A stretch of DNA of 64,000 bases from Niallia sp. NCCP-28 (GTDB lineage: Bacteria; Bacillota; Bacilli; Bacillales; Cytobacillaceae), in contig NZ_BQYJ01000004.1 in the NCBI RefSeq assembly GCF_023168165.1, positions 310,001 through 374,000 on the forward strand, read 5' to 3'. Positions 54,213 through 61,895 of the stretch are shown one piece after another. The notes under the pieces were generated by a model, which was not told the DNA's origin, searched no databases, and saw only the letters and a program-made list of their open reading frames with translations. The position numbers and the translations under genes are program-made. The first letter of the stretch is position 1. The number at the start of each line of letters is the position of its first letter.

Positions 54213-54323
54213 AAGGCATTAACAGGCTTTCGCCCCCCACCTAAGGGATGGTGGGGGGCAAACTGGCCACTAACAATCAGCGGGGACGCGCCCCCACTGA
54301 TTGAAGTTTCACTTTATCATTAT
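54213..54323 (-). repeat. Dispersed repeat family A copy, inverted
   Basis: Ends in ATTGAAGTTTCACTTTAT at 54300-54317, the exact complement of the start of the copy at 52375. It includes two hairpins: CCCCCCACC/GGTGGGGGG and AATCAGCGGGG/CCCCACTGATT. Confidence 0.7.
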
Positions 54324-55288
54324 GATTTATCCTTTAATTGATACACCCTGCCTTTGGTTCTCCCAAAACTGGGAAGATGAAGTGATTTTAAAATTCTTGT
54401 GGCAAGTGGATAGGAAGAAATATTAATAAACTCCCTCAATTTGCTGCTTGTAATAGAGGAATCAATTAAAAGATAATACTCTTGCATACTCTGTAAATGA
54501 GCATCCTTATGTTTGAAATGACATTGTTTGCAGTACCAATTGCTATGGATTCTTAATAACGGCAATTTGTCACATTTAGGACATCTAACTCCTTTTAGTA
54601 ATTCTGCTTCAGCAATCTGAAATTTTTCGAGAACAGAAGAATAGTGGGGAGTATGCTTTTTTAGTAGGAGTCTAATTAATTTTTTTATTTCTTTTTCTTG
54701 GAGAAAATTAGGTTTATTTAATCTTTCTATCTGCTTTAATTTAGTTGGAATAAATTCGCGGTGAATAACCTTTTCCTGGATAGCTATATTTTCTTGATCT
54801 GTGCTGATTTTTGTTTGGGGATTTACAATAACGACTGCTGAGGAAATTGGAAGATTACAAAAACCATTATTTAAGAGCCATTTTTCGAATTGGCTCTCCT
54901 GCCTTTGCACTTGCAGCAAAGGATCAGCAAAAACTTTTACTTCCCCATTCTTTTTCTGAATAAGCTGATGAAAAGTGGAATCGAAGTACAATTCGCCTAT
55001 AAAATTTTTCACTTCTAATATTAGGGCAAATCTTTTTGTTAAAATTAAAGTGTCTATTTGGAAATAGTTCGGTGGATCGGCTAGGCGTAAATCATGTAAA
55101 ATATAATAATCTTTTTCATTTAGCAAACTTAAATAATAATCAATAGAGCATTCTCCTTTATACCCTGCAGAAAATCTTTGGATTTGGTCATCAATGGAAG
55201 GAATTTTTGAATGATTGGAGGGCAATCTTGTTTTGAGGGCCAATAATTGACGCAGAATAAGAGGTTCTTTCCGTTCTTTTATAATCAT
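54320..55288 (-). CDS. NERD-domain (nuclease-related) protein
   Basis: Protein of 322 residues. The NERD domain at about 40-160 shows the expected restriction-nuclease-like core: GYKGECSIDYYL near 43, then QIDTLILTKRFALILEVKNF near 77, with the acidic and lysine residues of the D-ExK active site. The C-terminus has a CPKCDKLPLL...YCKQC zinc ribbon near 233-256 and a helical end. NERD proteins are common in Bacillaceae; their substrate and role are not established. The ATG at 55288 follows AAAGGAG. It is next to a tandem-repeat array. Confidence 0.85.
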   Translation of the reverse strand: MIIKERKEPLILRQLLALKTRLPSNHSKIPSIDDQIQRFSAGYKGECSIDYYLSLLNEKDYYILHDLRLADPPNYFQIDTLILTKRFALILEVKNFIGELYFDSTFHQLIQKKNGEVKVFADPLLQVQRQESQFEKWLLNNGFCNLPISSAVVIVNPQTKISTDQENIAIQEKVIHREFIPTKLKQIERLNKPNFLQEKEIKKLIRLLLKKHTPHYSSVLEKFQIAEAELLKGVRCPKCDKLPLLRIHSNWYCKQCHFKHKDAHLQSMQEYYLLIDSSITSSKLREFINISSYPLATRILKSLHLPSFGRTKGRVYQLKDKS

Positions 55289-55409
55289 ATAGTTGCTCCT
55301 TTCCTATCCTAATATTTGCAGTAAACTTTTTCGACAAAATGTGAAAACAATCCTGCCTATTGGCTAAAATTTTGTATTACTTTTCAGCAGAGTGCCTATG
55401 TATAAGTTC

Positions 55410-55992
55410 TCTTTTCCTTTGGCGCCTCCTTTTTTTATCGATTCCAGCTTCTTTTTTATCGATTTGGCTCCTTTTTTTATCGATTCGGTGCTGCTCTCCT
55501 TTGACGCCCCTTCTTTTTATCGATTCCAGTTTCTTTTTTATCGATTTCGCTTCTTTTTTTATCAATTCGGTGCTGCTCTCCTTTGACGCCCCTTCTTTTT
55601 ATCGATTCCAGCTTCTTTTTTATCGATTTTGCTCCTTTTTTTATCAATTCGGTGCTGCTCTCCTTTTGAGCCCCTTCTTTTTATCGATTCCAGCTTCTTT
55701 TTTATCGATCTTGCTTCTTTTTTTATCAATTCCGTGCTGCTCTCCTTTGGCGCCTCTCTTTTTATCGATTCCAGCTTCTTTTTTATCGATCTTGCTCCTT
55801 TTTTTATCAATTCGGTGCTGCTCTCCTTTGACGCCCCTTCTTTTTATCGATTCCAGCTTCTTTTTTATCGATTTTGCTTCTTTTTTTATCAATTCGATGC
55901 TGCTCTCCTTTTGAGCCCCTTCTTTTTATCGATTCCAGCTTCTTTTTATCGATTCCAGCTTCTTTTTTTATCAATTCGGTGCTGCTCTTCTT
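55410..55992. repeat. 82-bp tandem repeat array, about seven copies
   Basis: The marker GGTGCTGCTCTCCTTTGACG or a close variant recurs at about 55487, 55569, 55651, 55733, 55814, 55896 and 55978, i.e. steps of 82, 82, 82, 81, 82 and 82. Each unit holds three TTTTTATCGATT/TTTTTATCAATT sub-blocks. The unit length is not a multiple of three, so open frames occur in several phases (lysine-rich IDKK repeats on the minus strand, phenylalanine-rich on the plus). None is called as a gene. Confidence 0.85.
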
Positions 55993-56017
55993 TTGCGGGT
56001 TCATTCTCAAGGATTCT

Positions 56018-56066
56018 TTTATCAATAAAAAAGGGATAACCGCAATTTAATGCGATTGTCCCTTTT
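56018..56066 (-). terminator. Terminator of the Pro/Gly-rich protein gene
   Basis: AAAAAAGGGA..AACCGCA and TGCGATTGTCCCTTTTTT form an imperfect stem with T-run, just past the stop at 56070. Confidence 0.65.
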
Positions 56067-56069
56067 TTA

Positions 56070-56507
56070 TTACGTACATTGAAAAGATCTGATTCTATTT
56101 GTATCGGTTCCGTAGAATACCCATCTAAAATTGCGCCAGCGATAACCTGCAACAGAAGTTCTTCCTACAAATGTTGGATAGAACCAGAACCCTCTGCCGT
56201 TTTCTAGCCAAACATAGGTAAAGCGATGAAGGCATCTTCTCATCGAGCCCGCATCTACTGCAAAGGTGCTCACTGTTTGCTGCTGTAGCTGTGGAGTATA
56301 AGAAGGCGGTGGTCCTGATGGGGGTCCTTGATCGCTGCCACCTCCTGAAAAACCTGGGGGAGAAGACTGTCCTCCTGGAAAACCTGGAAATAAATTCCCT
56401 AAATCAGGTATAGGAAAAGAACCTTGAGGCGGAAATGGCGGAACAGGCGGTGCACCATGTATACGATAATCATTGATATAATATGGATAATAGGGTGGAT
56501 AATACAT
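56070..56507 (-). CDS. Pro/Gly/Tyr-rich small protein with conserved C-terminal domain
   Basis: Protein of 145 residues. The ATG at 56507 follows AAAGGAGAC; the TTG six codons earlier lies within that ribosome site. The N-terminal half is low complexity: tyrosine-rich YYPPYYPYY, then proline/glycine-rich repeats to about residue 75. The C-terminal half (about 88-145) is compact and aromatic, with RRCLHRFTYVWLENGRGFWFY and WRNFRWVFYGTD. Two cysteines near 92 and 144 could form a bond. The plan resembles small spore-coat or surface proteins of Bacillaceae, but no function is known. Confidence 0.7.
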   Translation of the reverse strand: MYYPPYYPYYINDYRIHGAPPVPPFPPQGSFPIPDLGNLFPGFPGGQSSPPGFSGGGSDQGPPSGPPPSYTPQLQQQTVSTFAVDAGSMRRCLHRFTYVWLENGRGFWFYPTFVGRTSVAGYRWRNFRWVFYGTDTNRIRSFQCT

Positions 56508-56698
56508 ATATAAGTCTCCTTTCAAGACATAGTATGCTTTAACATATGCAATCCGCCTAATATGGTGAATCGATCTTTTGAAAAAGGAAAAAGCCCACCT
56601 ATCTATTTTATACCTCCCTACAGATCAAAACTTGCAAACTGGATTATTTATTCACCAATAAGTCTATACAATCCTATAAATTGGGTTGTATATGACGT

Positions 56699-57142
56699 TT
56701 ATTTTTTCAGGAAATTCAGTTGATACACTTGGACAAACTTATACACTCCATAACCAATTGCCGCTCCACTCGCATTTAAAATAATATCATCTATATCTGT
56801 AAATCTGTTAGGAACAATAAGTTGAATGATTTCTATACAAGCTGACAAAAATGCACCTGCTGCTGCTCGAAAAACAGTATTCACCTTTGGAAATACCCAT
56901 GAAAGAATATATCCGAAGGGAACAAATAAAAGAATATTACCACCGACATTGATTATGAACGTCCACAATGACTGTTCAGTAAATAATCCATGCATCATTT
57001 CAAATGGAATAAGATTGATTCCTCCATCCCCGACACCAATGCCTAAGGATGGATGTGGAAGCATAGTTAAATACAATATATATAAAATTGAGAAGACAAA
57101 ACACATAGTTATAAGATTACGAGAGATAAGTAGCACCACCAT
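56699..57142 (-). CDS. VanZ-like membrane protein
   Basis: Membrane protein of 147 residues with four or five hydrophobic helices. The VanZ-family marks are present: NLIPFEMM near 43, the NVGGNILLFVPFGY block near 65-78 and the helical end FTDIDDIILNASGAAIGYGV near 113-132. VanZ-type proteins are linked to low-level glycopeptide resistance or cell-envelope remodelling, but most Bacillus members are uncharacterised. No convincing ribosome site is seen before the ATG at 57142. Nothing of a van cluster is nearby. Confidence 0.82.
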   Translation of the reverse strand: MVVLLISRNLITMCFVFSILYILYLTMLPHPSLGIGVGDGGINLIPFEMMHGLFTEQSLWTFIINVGGNILLFVPFGYILSWVFPKVNTVFRAAAGAFLSACIEIIQLIVPNRFTDIDDIILNASGAAIGYGVYKFVQVYQLNFLKK

Positions 57143-57225
57143 ATTATATTATAAAAAAAGGAAATAACATTTCACCATATATCTCCACAATCAAAATCCT
57201 TGCCAGCATCTTTTTATATATAAAC

Positions 57226-57255
57226 GAAAGTGAAACATCATTTGTTTCACTTTTA
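57226..57255 (+). repeat. Left direct repeat flanking family B copy 2 (hairpin)
   Basis: GAAAGTGAAACATCATTTGT and on to TTCACTTTTA; itself a perfect AAAGTGAAACA/TGTTTCACTTT hairpin. It is repeated with one mismatch at 57416-57445. Confidence 0.75.
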
Positions 57256-57415
57256 CAGAGCGTCGAAAAAGTTTTATAGTAAAAGATCAGGCTGAATGAA
57301 AACGTTTGACTATCGAGGAATCCCACTTTTTGAGGAGCGGAGTTACCGTTTTATGGTAATGAGCACCGCAAAAAAGGAGAGTGACGAAAAGAACGAACGT
57401 TTTTCAACAGCCTGA
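57256..57415 (+). repeat. Dispersed repeat family B, copy 2
   Basis: About 160 bp matching 25562-25718 in order and spacing: TCGAAAAAGTTT, CAGGCTGAATGAA, TTTTTGAGGAGCGGA, GGTAATGAGCACCGCA, GAGTGAC, AACGAACG and CAGCCTGA. Confidence 0.7.
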
Positions 57416-57445
57416 GAAAGTGAAACATCATTTGTTTTACTTTTA
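57416..57445 (-). terminator. Hairpin terminator of the repetitive-protein gene; right direct repeat of family B copy 2
   Basis: GAAAGTGAAACATCATTTGT and on to TTTACTTTTA; a nearly perfect stem that lies seven bases past the stop at 57453 and duplicates 57226-57255. Confidence 0.75.
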
Positions 57446-57452
57446 TTTATTG

Positions 57453-58034
57453 CTATTCATTGATTCCTCGTTCTATTTCTTCTCTTTCTTCTTTAATTTG
57501 GCCTATTAAGGAAATAACAGAACCCGTCGCCTGTATCCATGAACCCACTACGCCAACAGAAAAAAATGTAGATGCTTTCGGAATTGTTTGTTTGAGTTGT
57601 TCTATACCCCCAACTGCTTGCATAGAGTTTCCGATCCCTTGCAGCAAATTGCCGATTATATTGTATGCTCTTCCAGATTCTGTGCTGTCCTCAAACTCAT
57701 CTGCCAAACCAACTAAACTTCCCAAAGCCTGCAGCCAAGTTCCTGTAATAATCAGTTTTTGATCTTTTTTATCTCCTAAATCCAACAGCAGACCACCAAT
57801 GACGGTTGAATTTCCAACCGCCTGAATTTCATCCCCTAATTTCTCTAAAGATATGCTGCCCTGTCCGTCTGCCGATAGTGCACTGCCTGATGCTTGCAGT
57901 GCATTGCCGATTAAACGCAGATTAAACCTTACATCTGTACCCAGTTTTTCAAAAGGTGTGTTGCCAATAGCTGCCTCAATTGTACCTATTGCCGATAAAA
58001 AAGTGCCTAATATTTCTTTTGTGTGATCATTCAT
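57453..58034 (-). CDS. Repetitive glycine/leucine-rich protein (DUF6944-like)
   Basis: Protein of 193 residues built from repeats of the form hhGNhLQAhGS, seen as LIGNALQASGSAL, IQAVGNSTVIGG, WLQALGSLVGL, LLQGIGNSMQAVGG and WIQATGSVISLIGQ. Each would form an amphipathic helix with glycine kinks. The ATG at 58034 is favoured over a GTG at 58049. It matches the description of the DUF6944 repetitive family found in Bacillaceae, with unknown function. It could bind membranes or form a bundle. The stretch of charged residues at both ends is short. Confidence 0.72.
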   Translation of the reverse strand: MNDHTKEILGTFLSAIGTIEAAIGNTPFEKLGTDVRFNLRLIGNALQASGSALSADGQGSISLEKLGDEIQAVGNSTVIGGLLLDLGDKKDQKLIITGTWLQALGSLVGLADEFEDSTESGRAYNIIGNLLQGIGNSMQAVGGIEQLKQTIPKASTFFSVGVVGSWIQATGSVISLIGQIKEEREEIERGINE

Positions 58035-58049
58035 TTTCTTTTTCTTCAC

Positions 58050-58329
58050 CCGCTTTTAGGAGAGAAACTACTTTGCGAACTATTTTATACTGCTATTATA
58101 TTGCCAAACAAAATTATTGGACCTATACTTATTTTTTCTTAGCCTCCTGGATTTGCGTCAGTTTTAACTTTTTCTTTTAAAAAAATCCTGCAAAAAGCAG
58201 CAGCATTGGCAATCCTACTGCAATGTCCAAACTAACAGGACCCCATATTCCTTCTATTAATATTCATAGATTGATGATGATTTTTTACCATCCAATAACT
58301 AAAACCGCTTAATGAGTTGATATACAGAA
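58050..58329. other. Intergenic region without recognised genes
   Basis: About 280 AT-rich bases between the repetitive-protein gene and the second deglycase gene. Only short AAATCCTGCAAAAAGCAGCA-type A/C blocks are visible, and nothing else is supported. Confidence 0.4.
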
Positions 58330-58366
58330 AAAAAGACCTCCCTTCCCAAGTGGAAGGGGGTCTTTA
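58330..58366 (-). terminator. Terminator of the second deglycase gene
   Basis: AAAGACC-CCCTTCC and GGAAGGG-GGTCTTT pair around CAAGT, with a T-run on the minus strand, 39 bases past the stop at 58405. Confidence 0.85.
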
Positions 58367-58404
58367 GTAAAATACTGAAGCTTCAATAATGCCTCTTTCT
58401 TATA

Positions 58405-59409
58405 TTAATAAGGAACTTTAAACATATATCTTCTTGTTTCTAATGGATGGTTTCTTACCTTAGATATCGCTACTGCATATTCTCTTAAGACAAAATTTAG
58501 AACAAGCGGTGCAATATATTGTTTCATTTCCTCATCGATACTTGTTAATTCTAAATCTTTAGCATCTAGTATTAATAATTTTTCTCCATGTTCCTGCAAA
58601 AATTTTAATGCTCTTTCTTCCATTGGACGAGTTTCATCAAGACCCAGCAAAAGGATAAATGGAACATCTTTATCAAGTACTTCAAACGGACCATGGAAGA
58701 ATTCTCCCGCATGAATAGCATGAGAATGAATCCATTGCATTTCCATTAAGATACATATAGCGAAGGAGTAGGCTATGCCATAGTTAGATCCGCTAGCCAT
58801 TGTGTAAATAACTTTTTCGTCTTTATAAAGATTAGCATATGCCTTCGCTTTATCTGCACATTGCACTTTTGCTTTTTCAAATACAGTGCCAAGATTATTT
58901 AAGCTATTCAGCAATTTTTCATATTTTTTATTATCTTCTTTTACATACAGTAATCCCATCGATAATTGATAAAGAATAGCATAGTTCATAATTTCTGGAT
59001 GAGGATCCAACTGTCCCGCCGGTGCCCAGCTGTAATTTACTATAAAATCTGATTCATCTCCGAGTGGAGCATGATCTACATACATAAGAGATACTGTTAA
59101 TGCTCCTTTGCTTTTAGCAAACTTAGCAGCTTCTGTTGTTTCCGGTGTTTTTCCTTTGTGTGAACATAATATAACTAAAGAATTTTCCCCTAAGGTTTTT
59201 GGATTGCGATAAATAAATTCATTTGAGTTAAATACTTCTGCTGTAATTTTATCAGATTCACGATCAATGAAGTATTTGCTTGGATACATCAAAGCAGAAG
59301 ACCCGCCACATGCTACTAAAAATACTCGGTCAATCTCTCTCTCCTTATATGCATTTAACACTTCTTTCACTTGAGCTTGAGCTGAAACGGTAATATTCGA
59401 AATAGACAT
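58405..59409 (-). CDS. Second SIS-domain fructosamine-6-phosphate deglycase paralogue
   Basis: SIS-family protein of 334 residues similar in layout to the frlB product at 29710-30678. Shared marks are FLVACGGSSALMYPSKYF near 30, CSHKGKTPETTE near 82 and AGEFFHGPFEVLDKDVPFILLLG near 240, plus the C-terminal NHPLETRRYMFKVPY. It is expected to split a phosphorylated Amadori compound into glucose 6-phosphate and an amino acid. It follows an aspartase gene in the same orientation, so aspartate (or asparagine after deamidation) may be the released amino acid, as in FraB-type systems. No kinase gene is seen in this part of the window. The ATG at 59409 follows GAGGAGG. Confidence 0.83.
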   Translation of the reverse strand: MSISNITVSAQAQVKEVLNAYKEREIDRVFLVACGGSSALMYPSKYFIDRESDKITAEVFNSNEFIYRNPKTLGENSLVILCSHKGKTPETTEAAKFAKSKGALTVSLMYVDHAPLGDESDFIVNYSWAPAGQLDPHPEIMNYAILYQLSMGLLYVKEDNKKYEKLLNSLNNLGTVFEKAKVQCADKAKAYANLYKDEKVIYTMASGSNYGIAYSFAICILMEMQWIHSHAIHAGEFFHGPFEVLDKDVPFILLLGLDETRPMEERALKFLQEHGEKLLILDAKDLELTSIDEEMKQYIAPLVLNFVLREYAVAISKVRNHPLETRRYMFKVPY

Positions 59410-59430
59410 TTGAACTTCCTCCTCTTATTT

Positions 59431-59473
59431 TAACATATGTTGTTATATGTTATTATATTATAATTTATAACAT
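59431..59473. promoter_or_regulatory. AT-rich operator-like inverted repeats before the second deglycase gene
   Basis: AACATATGTTGTTATATGTT (59432-59451), then TTATAACAT at 59465-59473. They lie between the aspartase and deglycase genes and resemble the GTTATA elements before the first fructosamine operon. Confidence 0.45.
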
Positions 59474-59521
59474 CTAGGGTAAACGAAGTCAATCATTTTA
59501 AAAAAATATTCTAACAATTTT

Positions 59522-60943
59522 TTATATTCGGCTGATTTCTATTTCTGCAATTCCAGGTTTTGTCATACGCAATGGATCCAAAATAACATCCAGTTCTGCT
59601 TCGCTCAACACTTTATGATCTATACATAAATCGCGAACAGACTTGCCATCTGCAATTGCCTCATGTGCAATAGCAGCCGCTTTCTCATATCCAAGATAAG
59701 GGTTCAAAGCAGTAATTATTCCAACACTTTCCCCAACAAAAGCCGCACATCTTTCCTTATCAGCCTTTAACCCCTCTAAGCAATGTTTTTGAAAAACAGT
59801 AAATCCTTGATTCATCATAGATAAAGACTGCAGCAAATTAAACACCATGACAGGCTCCATTACATTTAATTCTAATTGCCCTGCTTCAGATGCAAGACAA
59901 ATTGTATGATCATTTCCTATTACCTGGAAAGCAACTTGATTAACCACTTCACAAATAACTGGATTAACCTTTCCTGGCATGATGGAAGATCCAGGCTGTC
60001 TAGCAGGAAGAATAAGCTCCCTAAATCCAGCTCTTGGACCAGATGCCATCAACCTTATGTCATTTGCAATTTTCGACATATTAATCATACAAATTTTCAA
60101 GGCTGCAGAAACCTCTGTATATGCATCCGTATTTTGAGTAGCATCAACAAGGTGCTTTGCAGCTACTAAAGGAAAGCCGCTAATGTCTCTCAAGCTTGCA
60201 ACAACTTCCCTAATGTATTCTGGATCTGCATTTAATCCTGTTCCCACTGCCGTGGCTCCCATATTAACTTCCAGTACATTTTCCTTTGTTTTTTCAATTC
60301 TTTTTATATCTCTGGACAAAACACAGCGAAATGCCTCAAATTCTTGTCCTAGTCTAATCGGAACAGCATCTTGAAGATGTGTTCTCCCTACTTTTAAAAC
60401 ACTATTAAACTCTAAAGCTTTCGATTGAAATGCTCTAATAAGTCCATTCATGGTAATCAGCAGCTTATTGATTTGCATTAAAACAGCTAAACGTATCGCA
60501 GTTGGAAAAGTGTCATTAGTGGACTGGGACATATTAACATGAGAATTAGGACTGACTATTGAATAATTTCCTTTTTGCCCTCCAAGCAATTCAATTGCCC
60601 TATTTGCAATAACTTCATTTGCATTCATATTGATGGATGTTCCTGCACCGCCTTGAATTGGATCCACAATAAATTGGTCATGCCATTTCCCCTCCATAAT
60701 TTCTTGTGAAGCTTGGCAAATAGCCTCTCCAATGTAGTTAGGCAGCCTTTTAATTTTCATATTTGCATATGCTGCTGCTTTTTTTATCATTGCTAAAGAC
60801 ATAATTAAATCTTTATCCAATCTATATCCGCTAATAGGAAAATTTTCAACAGCTCTCATTGTTTGTATACCATAATAAGCGTTCCTGGGGACCTTCATTT
60901 CTCCCAGAAAATCATTTTCCATCCTGGTTGTTTTAATGGACAT
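59522..60943 (-). CDS. aspA: Aspartate ammonia-lyase (aspartase)
   Basis: Enzyme of 473 residues converting L-aspartate to fumarate and ammonia. It belongs to the fumarase/aspartase superfamily: the substrate loop GGAGTSINMNANEV near 99-112, the STNDTFPTA segment near 140, and the catalytic loop GSSIMPGKVNPV near 318-329. The overall sequence follows E. coli AspA closely, including AEAGQLELNVMEPV near 360. The ATG at 60943 follows AAGGAG. It lies between the ABC importer operon and the second deglycase gene, all on the minus strand. The co-location fits catabolism of aspartate released from an Amadori compound. Confidence 0.92.
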   Translation of the reverse strand: MSIKTTRMENDFLGEMKVPRNAYYGIQTMRAVENFPISGYRLDKDLIMSLAMIKKAAAYANMKIKRLPNYIGEAICQASQEIMEGKWHDQFIVDPIQGGAGTSINMNANEVIANRAIELLGGQKGNYSIVSPNSHVNMSQSTNDTFPTAIRLAVLMQINKLLITMNGLIRAFQSKALEFNSVLKVGRTHLQDAVPIRLGQEFEAFRCVLSRDIKRIEKTKENVLEVNMGATAVGTGLNADPEYIREVVASLRDISGFPLVAAKHLVDATQNTDAYTEVSAALKICMINMSKIANDIRLMASGPRAGFRELILPARQPGSSIMPGKVNPVICEVVNQVAFQVIGNDHTICLASEAGQLELNVMEPVMVFNLLQSLSMMNQGFTVFQKHCLEGLKADKERCAAFVGESVGIITALNPYLGYEKAAAIAHEAIADGKSVRDLCIDHKVLSEAELDVILDPLRMTKPGIAEIEISRI

Positions 60944-61076
60944 AGAATTTGCTCCTTCTAATGATTATTTATTCCCGTCGAAAAGAGAGTCTTTAAAATA
61001 AAGAACTCTTTCTAACTATTTTTGCTTCATTCATTTTCTTATCCAATGCAATTTTCCCCATTTATTGGTTGTTGAT

Positions 61077-61188
61077 AAAGTGAAGCTTCAATCAGATTTT
61101 TATTCAGCAAGCGTCTATCTCATTTTCTCTTACCATTCCTTAGATAGGAGGAACAAAGCTCGTTAATGCGTGATAAATAAAGAAATTT
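61077..61188 (+). repeat. Dispersed repeat family A copy
   Basis: GATAAAGTGAAGCTTCAATC starts this copy, the middle has TCTATCTCATTTTCTCTTACC, and the end reads GCTCGTTAATGCGTGATAAA. It sits between the aspartase and the ABC permease genes. Confidence 0.6.
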
Positions 61189-61274
61189 TAAAAAGCAAAA
61201 AGCCTGGTTCTCTAATCAACGGAATGATTTCTTCCCATAGCCCTTGCTTCTTATATTCCTTTTTCTTCCTATGA

Positions 61275-61895
61275 TTATAGGGATACTGACATTCTTTTTT
61301 CCATTTTTTTGGCTAATATTGATAAGGGATAGCAAATAATAAAATATACAACAATTACAAATGCATATACTTGAAATGCGATTGCTCCGCCTTCCATTAT
61401 TTCTACTCTTTCTATTAAAATTTGAGCAGATTTTAGAAAATCTGTATTTCCTATTAATACTGATAAGGAAGTTGATTGTATTAAATTTGATATTAAACTA
61501 ATAATGGAAGGAAGCACTCTCCTAAAGGCCTGAGGCAGAATAACAAAACGCATGGTTTGAAAATTACTTAGGCCTAAAGATAAACTCGCTTCTATTTGTG
61601 TAGGCGGAATAGACTGAATCGCTCCTCTTACAGCGATAGAAATATTAGCGCTGCTCCAAACACTTAAAGCAAGCATTGCTGACATAAAGCTATTTACCTG
61701 TATACCAAACTCAGGAAGGATAAAAAATACCATAAATAAGGTAATAACAAGGGGCAATCCTCGAAACAACTCTGCATATCCTCTTGCTAACACTGAAATA
61801 ACATTCTTTTTCTTGCTTGATTGAAGGGCACCTATTATTATTCCTAATATAAGCGCAATAATGATGCAGCAAACACTAAGAAGGAGTGTTTTCAT
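61275..61895 (-). CDS. Amino acid ABC transporter permease (second of pair)
   Basis: Membrane protein of at least 206 residues with about five helices and the permease signature EASLSLGLSNFQTMRFVILPQA near 101-122. The ATG at 61895 has no good ribosome site. In the same frame a CTG at 61928 lies six bases after AAAGGGTGA and would add LKNFQFLLDGL, which fits the usual family N-terminus better, so translation may begin there. It overlaps the previous permease gene. It forms a heteromeric importer with the gene products at 61876-62607 and 62628-63371. Confidence 0.85.
   Translation of the reverse strand: MKTLLLSVCCIIIALILGIIIGALQSSKKKNVISVLARGYAELFRGLPLVITLFMVFFILPEFGIQVNSFMSAMLALSVWSSANISIAVRGAIQSIPPTQIEASLSLGLSNFQTMRFVILPQAFRRVLPSIISLISNLIQSTSLSVLIGNTDFLKSAQILIERVEIMEGGAIAFQVYAFVIVVYFIICYPLSILAKKMEKRMSVSL

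Noticed and set aside
55410-55992. CRISPR array
   Set aside because: The array is a continuous 82-bp tandem repeat without unique spacers, and no cas gene is present.
55360-56152. Several lysine-rich or phenylalanine-rich open frames of 60-184 codons on both strands
   Set aside because: They are all translations of the 82-bp tandem array in different phases, with no ribosome sites.
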